Assembly: GCA_026874595.1 (NCBI GenBank)
Contig: CM049315.1
Location: forward strand, 20,173,664 to 20,237,663
Reading direction: 5' to 3'
Length of the DNA stretch: 64,000 nt
From: Sipunculus nudus
Taxonomy: Eukaryota > Annelida > Sipuncula > Golfingiida > Sipunculidae
The position numbers were made by a program, and so were the translations under genes. The notes beneath the pieces are model-generated. The model did no database searches. It saw nothing but the letters and a program-made list of their open reading frames with translations, and was not told where the DNA came from. Of the stretch, positions 36,115-51,100 are shown piece after piece (positions within the stretch are counted from its first letter, which is position 1; each line of letters starts with the position of its first letter).

Positions 36115-39100
36115 GTGTGTGTGTGTTTCATGCATACACAAAGTAAATGCTTGTAGGTTTATATGACTCGTCATTGTATTGACTCATCGGACAATTCCTG
36201 TCACTTCTTAAAATGTTGAGGAAAGGGGAGTTGCTGTTTTATCTCCAGTGCGTATTGCCATGTTCTTTATCTCTTTTCATCCAATATCTGTCTCGCTGGC
36301 GAGGACATTTAAATAAAATCAGTAAAAAACATTTCTCACGTGACACAGGTTATTGTCTGTTGGAGATTCATCACACTTGTATACAGTGTACCGCTTGATG
36401 GCGTCACTGTTAACATCCGGGGACCTCCATTTAAATCGGACACCGTGCGCGTCTGTCGTCTCGCCGACAACCTGTCTTGGATAACCGAGACCTAAAAATC
36501 AAAAAATATTTTATTATCCATAGTTATTTTCTTTAAATATTCATTCATTTTCCCGTGCAAAGTGTGTTTAGCTTATAAAACAACTAATTATCTTGTGTTA
36601 TAATAGTACAAACACATACCTTTATCCTGTAATAATGTAGCATATTAGTATTATCCTGAAAACGTGTGGTACACTTACCATACAATACCCTGACGCGATA
36701 CAATAATCAACATAACGCCATGATTTCTAGGTGACCTTATATTATATAACGCAATACAAATTAATAACGTCATGTCAGGTAACGTTGCAAAGTTTGACAA
36801 CATGTTTGATATTTAAGTTGTTTGTCCACCAAAAATTGAAAAAAAAATCGTCAGAGAAAAGTTCATGTCGGAGCATTACATACTCATGCCAAAAGGTCTA
36901 TCGATATTATATCATTTTAATGAGCGGTGAGGAAATGATGACAAGTGCCTCATGGGAGATGAAAGTTCAAATGAAGAATATCACATACCTTCGGTTGTGT
37001 TGATATACCAGTTGACAGTCGGAGATGATCCGACCTTTGTGAACACAGCGAGGCCGATCTCGTAATACTGTCCGTGACGTAATGTGACGCGGTGTGACGA
37101 GTTGCCGGGACAAGCCAAGGCGTCACGTGACAAAGTCACGTTACTACTCATCTCGTGCACCGACACCGTGCAATTAATTATTTCCCCGTTCTGGTCTTTC
37201 TGTGGGATGTTCTACAAAAGTAGACCAGTGTGCTGGGTGTTTTCTTTTCAAAATAATAATGATTGTTGGTTTAATTCCATGTTATTTAAATTTAGCTTCC
37301 ATTGCTCTCTTTCAGATTTGGTGCAGTCATCGAGTTATCATAATACCTCACACTTAAAGATGGAAAATTAATTCAAAAGCCTATTTTTAGCATCAATATT
37401 CAACAATGTGTAAAGTAAAATTCATAAAAATTATATGAGGAAATAAATACAGATCGCAACTATAAAGCTCTGCATAGAAGCAGTGTTATAATCATAAAAA
37501 TAAAAAGAAGTATGAAATATGGTAATTTTAGTGTCTCCACTACCTATTCGGTGACCATAATATAAACGATGCTTTACTGTATTTTAAATCACGGACACGT
37601 AAGGGCCTTATAGTTCCCAATAAAGGGGTGCGAATGATTAACAAATCAACGTCTGGACCGCCCGTAAAACAGAGATACCGGTTCTCGTACAAGCCAGGCA
37701 TATATAAATCTTAATTTACATATTGCAAAGCCCTTACCTTCCAAATAATTATTAGTTCAGTGCAACGCCTTCTTTCTTGACAAGACCTCAAACGATAGCT
37801 CCCTCTGTAGATGGTTGGAGCTGTACTAGGCGCTAAAATAAATATTGTTATCGAAAAGTAATAATTGTCCGAAGGTGAAAGTATGTGGTACTTAGTAGAT
37901 CCGAGTTTCATTAAACGGACAGGTGAACATACGGACAATACAATGAGATTTATCGTTATCCGAACATGCAGGACAGAGTGCGTTGACGAAGACAAAAGCG
38001 GAGCTCTGTCCAAACACCTGAACGGTCAACGTGTCCTTCCACTTAGGAACTGAATCTGACAGTTGCAGGTTCCTTAACTACAATGATGAATATTCATAGA
38101 GTTCATATTTTCCTTACCGAGCTCCCCAGTCTTTCAGTTAATTCAGATATTTGAAAAAGAGAGGCTAGAGATGACAAGCTCCAAGATGACGGATTGTGAG
38201 ATGACGGGCTGAAGATAAGAAGCTTGAAATGATGGGCTGGAGATGAGAGGCTGTGATATGACTGGATATAGATGACGGTGGGTGAGATGATGAGTCGAAA
38301 TATTAGAGGCTGGAGGTGACAGGCTGTTGTTAACAGTCGGTGAGATGATGGGTCGGAATATAAACGTGTACACACACACAATTATGTATGTATATATAAA
38401 GATAAAAACTGCCACACGCCAATATACATATAAAAATTTTGACCACCGTTCAATCGTTTTATTTACAGGAAATAAAAATTATACTTTTGATTAATCACAT
38501 AACACCATCATACATGTACAATTATTCTTTTTCGAGAGTCTGAGGAACTTACTGGGACATAAACCCCACCTGATTCTGCTGTTGTGAAATTTATGGGCTC
38601 CTGGTCACTCCAATATCCACCAAACAGAGGTCTTGCTTGGACGGTTACAGAATAGTTGGTGAAGGGAAGAAGACACGTTATGTTACAGTGAGTCTGGTTC
38701 GTGGTTATAGTTTCCTGTCAATAAAAGATGGCTGCACTTACTACAATGTACATGACAAAAAGTTTAATATTGATGATAGGTAACTGTTATAGACTCCAAT
38801 GCGTCAGTCTAGTCATATACAATATCAAAAACTAAATCAATAATTCAAATCATGATGAATACCTGAAATCAAGATTGTGATCAAGTAAAGATCAATATAT
38901 GATCAGGACAATGTCTAGATATATATCAATATTAGATTCAGGTCCTAGAAAGATAAGATAAAAAATCAGATCATGACCAGGATTAGATCGAGATCAAGGC
39001 AAGGATGAGTTTAAGAGAACATATTATATAGAAGATTAAAATCATGACATATTTGTTTCGAAGTGAAGATCAGAAAATATTTACCGTTTTTACCGGATAT

Positions 39101-42100
39101 ACAACAGTTACACCCACTCAAACCAACATACAAAGCCGACGTTCGCTTACTTTTCCAGCGACTTTGATTTCATAAAACAGCGGAATATCTGAGGGATGCA
39201 GATGGTCTGGATATGCCCATGACAATGCAACACTTCTGCTCTCAAAATGATCCACCCTTAGTCCGGTCACAGAATCTGGTTTCACTACAAATACCGTAAA
39301 TATGTTATAAGTTCAGGAAAACCAGATAATGGCCTTCACAGGTCTGAGGACTTTTAATAAGCATAGAGACACTGACACAAGTGGGTATATGATCAAAAGT
39401 AATTATGTAAGTTTCAGTTGGTATTAAAAATGCCTTGCCGGATCCACTAATAGTTATTTTTAAATAATGCTGAAAATTTACAAAAAGAATCGGTCTATGT
39501 GGTACCAAAGAAATGACCCAGTGACTTAGTTTGTCCGGTTGAACACATTTGCAAAATATAATGTTATTTTTTTAAAATTTATAACGTGTTTGAATTTACA
39601 GAATTTAGCAAACACTGAGTCCATAAAAGTCCAGAAACATTTGCAATAATATATTCATTATATCACAGTATTTGTTCATTTAGACTGAATACAACAATTT
39701 CCGTCAAAACAATCCCGGCACTGGGATTTGGCCTATTTTATACATTATTATGGTTCTGTTTGTGAGTGACATGGTCATGGTGTGTCTCTTTACCCATAAC
39801 AAGACTACCTGTCCAGAGTTCGACCTCGGGCATGCGCTTTAACTTCCAAACAAGGATGAGTAACATGAAAACAGAAACACAGAAGAAACACTGGTTGCCA
39901 GCTTGAAAAAGCATGAATTGTAAAGTGGCACTTTTCGACCACCAGGTGGCGTGCGTGCTATGTTTATAAATTTCACCACTGATCGCGCTCGGTGCAAGCT
40001 GTTCTCACCCATGCACAGGAGAATGCAAACAGTTTCGAAGCGACATATCGGCAGATACGATAATGTTAAAATGTATATTCGACATACCTGGAATATGAAT
40101 AGGTCCCTTTAAAATAATTTGTCTGTACAATTGGTTTGACTGATAGTTTTTAAATTTATTAGTAATTTTCTTCAAGAATAGATGGAATGGCACACATGCC
40201 TTAGAAGACGGGAACCATTTCTTCAAAATTGCCCACAAAGTTATAATTTTAAGAGCGTTAAAAAAACACAGTAATTTACCAAACTCATAGAAATTGTGGG
40301 TGGATGTATTGTACAAATATATGGTTGTAGGTGGCGCCAAAAGTTTTTGTGTACGATAAAGGTAAAATGGATGGATGGACATACAAAATTTCAGGGCGAT
40401 AAGCAAACTACTCCTGAGACATGTATGATTTTCACCTAAAAAAATGCACAGAGGGACTGCAGGTGGCGCAACCAGCCTAGTAAACAAACCAGAGACAGCA
40501 AAGATGCATGAATATGCAGTATTTCAGGCTGATACCTTAAAACCGCTATTGAGAAAATTGCATGAATATATTTATCAATATGGGATTTTAGGTGGCTTCA
40601 CCAGTCTTGTGTTACAAGAAATAAACCCAAGGTGGAGGACCATGCATTATATCCGGCCGATACGCCAAACCAATTCTGAGAAAAGGGCATCAACGTATTT
40701 TACGAAAGGTCACGGTTGGTGGCTCCACCAGTTTTGTTTACGACAATGCTTTCAAAGATTGATAAACGGGCAAAACTGTCGGCTGATACATTCATCCTCT
40801 CCTGAGATATGTGAGTTTTCACCCAAAACATATTTATGGGTGGACACTACGCCAAAAAACGACTGAGCTACGACCATTTGTGTAAGAGATTACGATTTCA
40901 AAATTTCCGGCAGTTACGTCAAACCGCTCCTAAGAAATATGAAGGGTGTTTTCTATCAATACATGATTGTAGGTGGCGCCATTTGTCTGTCATGCGTACG
41001 AGTACCCTCCCAATTGATGTCCTTTCTATACAAAACTAATCTAGTCCTCACCACAAATGTTTAGTTACTTTGTATTAAAACAATTCATACCAAGAATATT
41101 TGAACAGACTACATTATTCTCTTTTCGACATATACCCTTACGCCGCTTGTGTTTACTATGAGCCCTGGTACCTTGGGGGTCGCACACTTGAAACCCACAA
41201 ACCCAAATGGACATGGCAAATTTTATTCCAATAAATTGAAAATTCTAAAATATGAGTAATTATCATCAATACCAAAGACACAGATGAACGCCACGCATAA
41301 CTGTTGCAGATAACGCCACCTTGAGTACGAGGTGAAGGTATCAATGGTCTATGGTTGAATCAATCCTATATGTGCCGAGATATGTACTAAAAATAACGCA
41401 CAGACAGACAGTACGCAAAAAGGATTGCAGGTAGTGCCACCAATCTTTGTTAGGCACGTGTTCACATGTGTCCCATTAATTGTGCCGGTTTTAGAAAGAT
41501 CGGTCCAAGGGTCCTGAGCGAGTTCTTTTTGTAGACGATCGCAGCCCGGCAGAAAAAGGGCAGAATCCGCGTGAAAACAGAGCTTTCATAAAAATATGTC
41601 AGATACAATTACTGAAGTTAGAGACCTGGATGCCTGGACATAAGATTCATAAAAGTGGTAAATGAGCGTGGATCCATATTAATATAATTTATGAATTCCT
41701 TTCTTTTTATAGAAGGAAGGCACCACCTGAATATAGTGTTAGTCATTCCTTTTTTCTTTTGAGACTCACGTCGGTAAATGGGGTAAAATAAAATTTACTG
41801 TTTAAATTCAGTTAGATTTACCATTCATTATCATAAAATTATAAACAGAGTCATTCACTCCTGAAATCGCACGTTTCTTGTGTCATTCTTCTCAGCTTTA
41901 GCTGTTGATTAAGGTGGACGTGCATCAGTTAGAATTTTAAATATTTAAAGTTTAATGTACCTGTCATAAGTTTAATCCCGCTCATGCTAAACAGAACAGT
42001 ATTATTTTGGCATTGTGGTAGAGAGGTTCCACTTTCTGCAAAATATTGCAATGCCAATGTTATTGTACTGAACTCCATTACAATACAACTCTGTACACTG

Positions 42101-44609
42101 AGGATTTTCTTAGGGGAAAATTTTATCGCAAATATCTCATACACAGCAGTAATCACATTATATTTATTATAACTTTTTGTTCTTCTTTGGAATGCATCTC
42201 AGTGTATAGGATTAGCAAAAGCACGATACATATGTTTTGGTTTTTGTTTTAACTAATGTTCATCATCGATGCAATTCCCGAATGACTTTATTGAAAATGA
42301 ATCAATACAACAAAAGATTTACATGAATACAGTGAATACAGTGATCTTAAACATCTAATGTTATTTATTATATCTTCAGTGATTGTGAAATAAATATATT
42401 CACTTTGCGACAGTGTTGACTTGTTTTTGAAGAGCTGCAATCTAACCTGTTGTTGGTGTCCACTGATTTCTCAATGCATGTTTATCAAGTGATATATTGA
42501 TATGATGCAACTGAGGTACCGTTTATTTTCTCAGTAGTTCTTTTTATTCCGTTTTGATGATTTTCCACCAGAGTGAGGCCTTTAAAGGGACCCAATTATC
42601 TATACAGAATGTTGAAATAACACGGAATATAGCTTCTTTCTTTTAAAATAAATTTGTACTTGCTAAAATATTGCCTGTAAGCGAGGGTTAAAAACAGTGG
42701 ACCGGGCGCGATCACTGTTGTCAACATAAACACAGCGCATAGGTCCGTGTGCAACGCGGAGCCACAACACGTGTCAACCAGGAAATGCCCTGACTGCCTT
42801 GGCCTCAAAACTCTAATACATGTTCCCGCTGGCTTAAACACCGCGTGTTGCGGCTCACAATTTTGACCCCCGGTCACGCGACCTTGTTATGGTAAACAGA
42901 AACACGTGGACTGTGTTTACCAACACGCAGAGCCATTACAAGGTGTTAAACAGCCGTATGTGAGGTACTGAGACTGTGTGCTGGGATGGTTTTTCTGGGA
43001 AACTTTTGTTTATAACAAAACTGAACTGATAATGTGCAAGAATAGGCATAATATTGCTCCTGATTATGTCCCTTTAAATCAGACTAGCAGTTCCAAGGTA
43101 CTTCATTTGTCTATATCCTACTTGTTTCCCTGATTTACACCTGTTCATAAGATCAGTTTTTAGTTCTCAATCGCACATTTGGCATTATAAAAAAAGCTGT
43201 GTTTTGCATCTATAAATAATGCTCTCATTTAGTTTTTTATGCCTAGATGATTAAAATTATGATTTAAAACTGTGACGGTGGCATCCTCCACTGCACTGTT
43301 TTTAGTATGAGAGCCAAAGCCATCCCTTCCTAGAGTGATTGTTGGCAAAAGCGTTTAAAAATAATCCTCTCAAAACATTTCATGACAACTGGAGTCACAG
43401 CAACAAGCTAGCAGTCATTGAACATTGTTGGGTTATAATAAGTGAACACTGGTATGGTAACTGCTGACTTCTACATTGCTGGTATATGGTGGTATCAGAA
43501 AATGATTTTAACATACACACCCTCATACATATGCATATTTATATTATCGAAAATTTCACTGAGCTTTGAGTGACAGAAGATATGCAATTTAGATTGGCCT
43601 GCAGCCTTTCCTGTATTTTTTAAGCATTTTATTGTATTTATTTTTGTAACTCATTTCTCACTTAAAGGGTCACGATAAAGAGCAATATCATGGCTTTTAT
43701 CTCCAACTATCAGTTAAGTTTTGCTTTATACAAACGTTTCCAACAAAATCGTCCCAGCATACGGTCTCAGTAGCTCTCCTTTAGTCGTATTACACCTTGC
43801 TATGGTTCTGCGTGTGAATAAACACGTTCCACGTGTCAGTTTACCATAACATAGCCGTGTGACCGGAGTTCCCATTTTGCGCATGCTCGACAGTTCACAA
43901 ACAAGGAGTAGTCCAAACATGAACGTACACCAGTTTTTTTTTCCTGATTAGAAAACGGAAAACGTAAGTGAAGTTAGCGCTTCACGTTGGTACAAGTTTA
44001 CTTTTTTAACATTCATGTACATGAGTAAGCCAACGGGTTCAATACAGTTTTTTTTGGGAGGTGCTATTTTATTTCAGAGAGAAAACGCTCTTGTCCGTGT
44101 TCATAAACATGCTCTGTACGTGATTAATTCCCTTTAACTGAAAGAGATGTTGCATATTAATGTTGCATTGGTTTGACATATATCAACAAACTATAATTTT
44201 GGCGTGGTCCAATAAAGCTTAAGCTTTGCCGACCCATGACCCTTGCCATAAACTTTCTCCGCAGATAGATTCTTGCCTGGACGATGTCCAGACATGTTCA
44301 TTTCCCAAATCTGTCGGAACCGCTAATCGGGTCTACTATTTTGTGCACACTGTAAAATCCAGGGTAACACGGATCGCATGTCGAAATAATGGTATACCGC
44401 AGGTCATACAAGGGCGTAGGGTTGATGGGTGCGAAGGGTGCGTTCGCACTCCCTCCCCCGTCAACTGTGCTCCAAATTTGAAGAGACTGATGGTCTTTAC
44501 ATACACGTATGTATGTGAGACAATAGTTCATACTTTTCCACTAATACGTATAAAACGAAAGGCTTATGGAATCAACAATTCCATTCGATAAAAAGCTTAT
44601 ACTGTGTTG

Positions 44610-44671
<62 letters not shown>

Positions 44672-45042
44672 CCCTCCGTAGTTTCCGTAATCGGCGGCTT
44701 TCATACGTTTACACAGGTGCATTTTTTTCAGATTTTTTGGCAGGGGCGTCAATACGGGGGGGGGATAGGGGGTATATATATCCCCCACTTTTTAGCAAGG
44801 GGGGATGGTGAATGTAATCATCCCCCCCCCCTGATATTAAGAGAATAATATTTATATATTGGAGATGAAATATATTTATAACTAGAACTATAGACTTTGG
44901 TTACATTTATGAGTGTTATATGAAATATTATATATCTTAACCTTATTAAGAATTAACATACACTGGAAAAATACTTTATTTTTTTAAAACCTTATACTTA
45001 ATTTTACTATATTTGAAATTTGTCATACAGACAAATATACAT

Positions 45043-45105
<63 letters not shown>

Positions 45106-45128
45106 CATACACACGTACACGTGTGTTG

Positions 45129-45160
<32 letters not shown>

Positions 45161-48100
45161 ATTACCCACCCCACCCTTGAAGAAAAATTGACGCCACGGG
45201 TTTTGGGTCGAATTGTGGTCGAATTGGGTTTTTCAATCATAAGTGAAGGTTTATGATCAAGACAATGTTTCTAAGAGTTTCTAAGTTTGCTTTTATCGTA
45301 TATATAAATTGTTCAGTATTTTTTGCCCATCATATCCCTTAATTACAATAGTCTCAGCATTAATATGGTTGAGGGTGCAATTAAGCTTGAAATATATTTT
45401 TATATATGAAACTAGAGGAACCATGCAGCAGGCGAATTTTTGGTAGTTTGCAGATATAATTAGATCGAATAAATGAAACTACATGAACCTACATGACGAG
45501 TGGCAGGCAGGACTGAAGGGCAACACATTTATAAGACGCATACATTAGGTCCCCTAAAAATTTAAATTTTCGGCGTGTCAGTCTTTTCAGGCAGGAGAAG
45601 CCCAGGTATATATAATGTTAAAGGCAGGGTTCCACAATCGAGCAGAAAAGCACCACGTGCTTGAGGACATGTAAATCTTAAAATCGTTATATATACCTCT
45701 CATAAAACCGGAGTTTGCTATTTATTCACTGATATTCTAGCTATTTTAATTATCATATCACCAGGTGTTCTGATTCGTGTGAAATTGCTTTATGAAATCC
45801 CACCGTTGGAAGATCTAAATTGTTGTTTGATGCATGAGAAATCCAAATCATTGTGTGCTTATGTATCCCCTCGTCAGTAAATAGAAATAAAATGAATGAA
45901 AACCCTTTTTTCTTTTATAATCAAAATGTAATATCACAATGGATTTAAAGGCAAAATTATATTATTATATAAAGAATTTTTTTAAATAATGCGGATGAGT
46001 CCCATTCATTTTATTAAACAAGGACATGTCGTATTATGCGTAAAAATTATATAGGCCTACGCAACTGCGTGCGCTCGTTCTCATCATAGTTTTATTAGCC
46101 TCGGGAGACTAGAATTAATATCAAGAATAATGTCGAGTAAAGAAAAGAGCCCAAAAGTTGCTACTTTTAATATATGTAAGCAGGTCAATTTTACGACTGC
46201 ATCTTTACATCTATGTGCATGAAAGAAACTGATGGAATAAAGTTGTTTCCCTTATAAACTCAATAAAGCATACGAGCGTATATAACTATATATAATATAA
46301 TATAATTTAATATAATATAATATAAAATATGAAATATGATATTATATATAGGCCTATATATGTTATTCATTTGTGTGCATGTTAAAAAAAACGGTCTTGG
46401 TTAATAGTCCGAATAGTGCTTGAACGCACCAACCCGTGCCAAAACCATGCTACACCCCTGTCATGTTTATTACTTGTTACAGGTGCTCTTTTTATTGTGT
46501 GACACGGGCGTAGCTCCTGTTGTGGCGCTCGTGTCTGGCCGCGTATTACATTCTGTGTTTGATCCGTACTGGTTGAATTCTCGTTGTCATGTAAGCCTTG
46601 GGTTTTCACGCCTGGTCGTGGGTCACGTGATGATCCTGGTGTGATCCACACGGCTATGTTCTTCTCGATAATTCCTGAAATGCGCGTTTACTGTGCAAGA
46701 TCTTATAGACTGTTCGAAAAGTGGAAAATTCCCGGCTTGAAGTGCGAGAGTGTACAGGGGGCTGTGTTTAAGTAAGAAGGGCAGAGAGCAGAGAAGATTC
46801 AAGCGGACGCAGAAGCGTGTGTCAGATTCTAGGACCTTACCCGACTAATGCTTAAAGTAGAACATAGTATAAGTGCTGCCCCAACTCACAGTTTTGATGT
46901 TACTAAACACATTAGACTTGTAGAACATAGTCTAAGTGCTGCCCCAACTCAAAGTTTTGATGTTACTTAACACATAAGACTTGTCCCACCTTTTCAAGAA
47001 AAAGAGGTTTATCAATATTTCTTACACTTTGAGAAAGTAGCTGAAAATTTAGAATGGCCTAAGGAAACTTGGACTTTGTTGTTACAAAGTGTATTGACTG
47101 GCAAGGCCAGAGAAATTTATACATAGCTTTCAGTAGAAGCTGCTGCTGACTATGACTTGGTAAAACGGTTAATCCTAAAAGGTTATAAGTTAGTTCCAGA
47201 GGCTTACCGCCAGAAATTTAGAAATTGGGAAAAGCGCAAAGAACAGACCTACGTCGAGTTTGCTGGGACAAAAGAGCAGTTGTTTGATCGCTGGTGTAGT
47301 TCTAAAAATGTAATGAAAAATTATGACAATTTACGCCAGTTGATTTTGCTTGAAGATTTTAAATGCTGCATTAACGCAGATCTTAAAACTTTTCTCGATG
47401 AGAAAAGTCCTGAAACACTTTACATTGCTGCTCAATTAAATGATGATTATTTATTGACACACAAAATGTCCTTTACTAGCAAATCAAACCAGTCATTCAC
47501 AAACAAGAATGTAAAAAAGTATGGTCAAAAGAAGTACAAGTAGTCCTGATAGTTCAACAAAGCCCATAGCTACACCTCAGTCCACGTTCACTGTGTGTAA
47601 GTCCAACAAAGACCAGTCATTTTCAAAGAAAATCTGTCATTACTGCAAGAAGGAAGGTCATCTAAAATCTGACTGCTGGAAACATGCGAATAGACCAAAT
47701 AGCAAACCTTCTGGTTTTGTTTCAAAATCTATGCATAGCATAGTTCAAGAGCCAGGCTCTTTTCATGCAAATAAGGGGTAAAACTCCTTTATTGACTCTA
47801 GTAAAGAGTTTAATGATACGGAGGCCCATTTTCCTTCTGAATCCAAAGAAGAATCCGTAGCTAGCGGAGTAAAAACCTCAGATGATTCCTGCGAGGAATT
47901 AAATAAGGCTAGGTCCTTTCAAGACTCCTGCGAGGAGTATTCTCCAAATAAGGCTAAGTCTCTTGCGAGAGTATTTCAAATGAGGCCAGGTGCTCTTATG
48001 ACAAACAGAAGTTTGTTTCTGCTAAGGAAAATTTCTCTGTTGACTCCCATGAGGAGTTTGATCATAAAAAGGATGTAGATTCCTTAGATGACTCTGAAAC

Positions 48101-51100
48101 AGAGTTTATGACTGATACTGTCAATGTCAGTTCTTTGTTTGATGAGGTGGAGGTAGTAGATTCCTCTCTTGACTCTGAAATGGAGTTACTTGAGCCATTC
48201 ATGCTTGATGGTTTTGTATCACTTTCGAGTGATTTTTCAGATTCTACCCCAATTAGAATTTTGAGGGACACTGGTTCAGGCCAGATTCTCATATGTTAGG
48301 AAACACTTTGCCATTTTCTAATAGGTCCTTTACTGGTGCACATGCACTTGTAAATGGTGTGTTTTTAGACAGGCACACTTCAGTTCCGCTTCACAGTAGA
48401 CATTTAAAGTCACTGGGAATATTACTGTGGGCATTAGAACTACTTTACCCTTTAAGGGAATTCAGTTGCTACCAGGCAATGATATTGCAGGTGATAAAGT
48501 ACAGCCTGTACCAATAGTGACAGAAAAGCCGTCACTTGATCAGGACACTGATCCAGAAAGTGAGGAAATTCCTGGTTTGTATCCTTCATGTGCTGTAACT
48601 AGATCTATGGCCAAGAAAAATACACATGAGGATAATGGTCCAGATAATAACACTCTGGGAGTCACTAGTGACTCGTCTAACGACTCGGCTGTACAGGATG
48701 CAGCATTCTCAAGGTCAGAACTAATCGCGGAACAGCATAAGGACCCTGATATTTCATGTTTGTTTCCCGAGCAAATTCTAAAGATGAGCTGTCACAAAAC
48801 CCAGTTTGTTTCTATGCTTATGCGTAAATGGCGACCACCTGATGTATGCGCTGATGATGAGTGGGCTATCAAATATCAAATAGTAATGCCCAAAATCTTT
48901 CGCAATGAAGTTCTAAACATGGCACATGAGGCTCCTTTGTCTGGCCATTTAGGTATAAATAAAACTTATCAGAAAGTTAGTATACACTTCTATTGACCTA
49001 ACCTCAGGAAAGAGGTTGTACAATATTGTAAATCATGCCATACATACCAGATGGTAGGCAAGCCGATCAAAATCCTCCTAAGGTCCCACTTAGGCCTATT
49101 CCTGCTTTTGATGAACCATTCAGTAGGTTTATTGTTGATTGTGTTTGACCACTTCCCAAAACAAAATCTGGACATGAATACTTGCTGACAATTATGTGCA
49201 CATCTACCAGGTTCCCTGAGGCAATACCATTGCGCAAAATTAATGCCAAAAGTGTTGTCAAAGCTCTGACCAAGTTTTTTACAACTTTTGGATTACCTAA
49301 TTCCGTCCAGTCTAACAAAGGGTCTAATTTTATGTCTGGATTATTCCAACAAGTTATGCTTGAGCTAGGTATAAAACAGTACAGCTCTTCGCGATACCAT
49401 CCTGAAAGTCAGGGCCCCCTCGAGCCTTTTCACCAGACATTAAAAAAACATGATCAAGACTTATTGCTATGACAATAAGAAAGACTGGGATGAAGGAATC
49501 CATCTATTGCTGTTTGCTGTCAGAGAATCCTTTCAAGAGTCCTTGGGCTTCTGTCCCTCTGAACTAATTTTCGGACATGGACCTCGAACGGAACTTCCAT
49601 TGAAACTGCTTAAAGAAAAACTCTTGTGTGAAAATCCTCATTCTCTTAGTTTACTGCAGTATGTCTCAGACTTTCGCACTAAACTGCACAATGCTTGTGA
49701 GATTGCCAAGTCAAATCTAAAATCTGCACAAAGTAAAATGAAAACAAAGTATGACAAGCACAATATAAGTAGGACGTTTGATCCTGGTAAAAAGGTCCTT
49801 GCCTTACTTCCCATACCCGGCAGACCTCTGCAAGCTAGGTATTTTGGTCCTTACATTGTTGACAAGAAAGTCAGTGATTTAAATTACATACTGTTGACAC
49901 CAGATAGACGTTAGAAGAAACAACTGTGCCATGTTAACATGTTGAAACCATATTATGACAGAAATAGCACATCAGATGATGTACAAAATGTTACTGCTGT
50001 TAATTCTGTAAAAACTGACCCTGACCCAGTTAAAGTAGATACTGATTGTAAGTGTGATGTAGATATTCAGTGTGGTACAGTGCCATTAAAAAACTCAAAC
50101 GTGCTTAACAACCTGATTGCCAAACTGTCACACGTTACCGCACAACAACAACAAGATCTCAAGAACCTGCTAAGGGATTATGAACATTTGTTTAGTGACA
50201 TTCCAGCGCGAACTAACATGTTGTGCCGTGACGTCGATGTTGGCGGGGCAGGCGCATTCAAGCAGCATCCATATAAACTGAGTCAAGAAAAGCAAAGGTA
50301 TCTACAGGATGAGATTCAATATTTGCTGGACAATGATTTTATTTAACCTAGTAACAGTAACTGGAGTTCACCATGTATTCTTGTGCCAAAACCTGATGGA
50401 AGTTACCGTATGTGCACAGATTATCGAAAACTGAACTCTGTCACCAAGACTGACATGTTCCCAATTCCGAGGATCGATGATTGTATTGATAGAGTCGGTA
50501 GCTCCAGATATGTCTCCAAGTTTGACTTGCCAAAAGGATTCTGGCAAGTTCCGCTGACATAAAGAGCGATAGAAGTGTCCGCATTTGTGACGCCGCAAGG
50601 ACTGTACCAGTATAAAGTTATGTCGTTTGGCATGAAGAACTCGCCAGCCACGTTCCAGCGCCTCATCCATATGGCTGTTAAGGACACTCAGGGCTGCGAC
50701 GCATATATTGATGACCTTATCGTGTACAGCGACACCTGGGAGAAACATCTGCAAATTCTTCGCGACCTCTTCGAAAGACTCAGTGAAGCACGTCTGACCG
50801 TCAACTTAGTGAAATCTGAGTTTTGTCATGCACAGGTAACATTTTTTGGTCATATTGTAGGGCAGGGTCATGTAAAACCTGTTGATGCTAAGATAAGTGC
50901 TATTTCTGCATTTCCTAGACCAGAAAACAAAAAGCAAATAATGCGTTTCCTTGGTATGGTTGGATACTACAGGAAGTTTAGTCCAAATTGTTCTGCTGTA
51001 GGTGAACCTTTGACTAATTTGCTAAAGAAGAAACAAAAGTTTGTATGGAATGTTCAGTGTGAAAATGCATTTCAGAATTTGAAAGCAATTCTGCAAAGTT

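Noticed and set aside
40005-40866. 160-codon minus and 140-codon plus open frames
   Set aside because: Both cross the ~130-bp tandem repeat, have no recognisable domain and no splice context.
42596-42877. 93-codon minus-strand frame
   Set aside because: Lies within the TTTAAAGGGAC element and has no similarity to a known domain.
44226-44591. 121-codon open frame
   Set aside because: No domain, no splice sites in a gene model, and next to a microsatellite.
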